From Thermoleophilaceae bacterium (GTDB lineage: Bacteria > Actinomycetota > Thermoleophilia > Solirubrobacterales > Thermoleophilaceae), in assembly GCA_013813135.1 (NCBI GenBank), contig JACCSF010000328.1, forward strand, positions 1 through 6,242: a stretch of 6,242 nucleotides of DNA. The letters are read 5' to 3'. Under the pieces are notes generated by a model, which was not told the DNA's origin, did not search any database, and saw only the letters and a program-made list of their open reading frames with translations. Each line of letters starts with the position of its first letter. Positions within the stretch are counted from its first letter, which is position 1. A program made the translations under genes and the position numbers. Of this stretch, positions 6,108 through 6,242 are shown piece by piece.

Positions 6108-6242
6108 GGAACTCCCCCTCCGGGAATGGGTTGGTTGGTGGATTCGGGAAAGTCGAGCGCAGCGTCGGCCTCGCCGACGGCGAGCGCCAGCGCGCCGAGC
6201 ACCTGAGCGCGCTCGCCGAGCACGCCGGCCACCACGCGGGCG
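6104..6242 (-). CDS. ROK-family transcriptional regulator/sugar kinase, C-terminal end only (partial)
   Basis: An open frame enters from the right edge of the window and runs 45 codons to a TGA at 6106-6104; the start lies outside. The visible tail begins ARVVAGVLGERAQVLGALAL and continues AVGEADAALDFPES. The pattern 'V...LGERA..LGALALA' is what closes many ROK (NagC/XylR-type) proteins, where this last helix follows the kinase-like domain. ROK repressors often sit next to the sugar-uptake genes they control and respond to the sugar; gram-positive XylR is the classic example. Here the stop overlaps the start of the xylose-binding-protein gene by 4 bases (ATGA), so the two are probably translated from one message and the regulator may control its own operon. 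The family call rests on a short tail. A ROK sugar kinase without a DNA-binding domain is the main alternative, and the missing N-terminus would decide. Confidence 0.62.
   Translation of the reverse strand, partial: ARVVAGVLGERAQVLGALALAVGEADAALDFPESTNQPIPGGGVP
6112..6120 (-). promoter_or_regulatory. Ribosome binding site of the xylF-like gene
   Basis: The purine run GAGGGGGAG lies four bases before the ATG at 6107, within the last codons of the upstream regulator gene. It supports this start codon, which also gives a complete lipoprotein signal peptide at once. Confidence 0.6.

Noticed and set aside
5139..6206. A 355-codon plus-strand frame opposite the binding-protein gene
   Set aside because: It is antisense to a clear XylF homologue, shows only low-complexity Val/Leu/Arg-rich sequence and has no recognisable domain.

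Overview
This GC-rich window (roughly 70% G+C by eye, not counted) carries one co-oriented gene cluster, all on the minus strand. Codon use, Ala/Arg/Gly-rich proteins, the short gene overlaps and the style of the lipoprotein and oxidoreductase sequences fit an actinobacterium. A soil Thermoleophilia/Solirubrobacterales-type organism is my best guess, but no marker gene here proves it.

In transcription order (right to left) the layout is: the last 45 codons of a probable ROK-family regulator (6242-6104); a D-xylose-binding lipoprotein of XylF type (6107-4998); a 135-bp gap with two GC-rich stem-loops; a single-domain sugar ABC ATPase of XylG/FrcA type (4862-4077); a XylH-type permease (4080-2860); a short-chain dehydrogenase that appears broken by an internal deletion (2863-2241); a Gfo/Idh/MocA oxidoreductase (2250-1270); and, after 51 bp, a two-domain protein joining an SCP2-like lipid-binding domain to an alpha/beta hydrolase (1218-31). 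Four of the junctions overlap by 4 to 10 bases, which suggests translational coupling and one main transcript.

The core is a high-confidence xylose-type ABC importer: binding protein, ATPase and permease, probably controlled by the adjacent ROK protein. The Gfo/Idh enzyme directly downstream could oxidise the imported sugar (for example D-xylose to xylonolactone, the first step of a Weimberg/Dahms-type route), but that is inferred from context. The dehydrogenase between permease and Gfo/Idh gene has lost about 22 residues, including the segment that normally carries the NNAG motif, and its two halves lie in different frames. The hydrolase at the end is probably not a sugar-pathway enzyme.

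I did not find a convincing undescribed system. The most notable points are the damaged SDR gene with its ATGA junction, the tandem hairpins separating the binding-protein gene from the ATPase/permease genes, and the SCP2-hydrolase fusion. No tRNA, rRNA, CRISPR array, insertion sequence or phage gene was seen, and there is no gene-free stretch over 300 bases.
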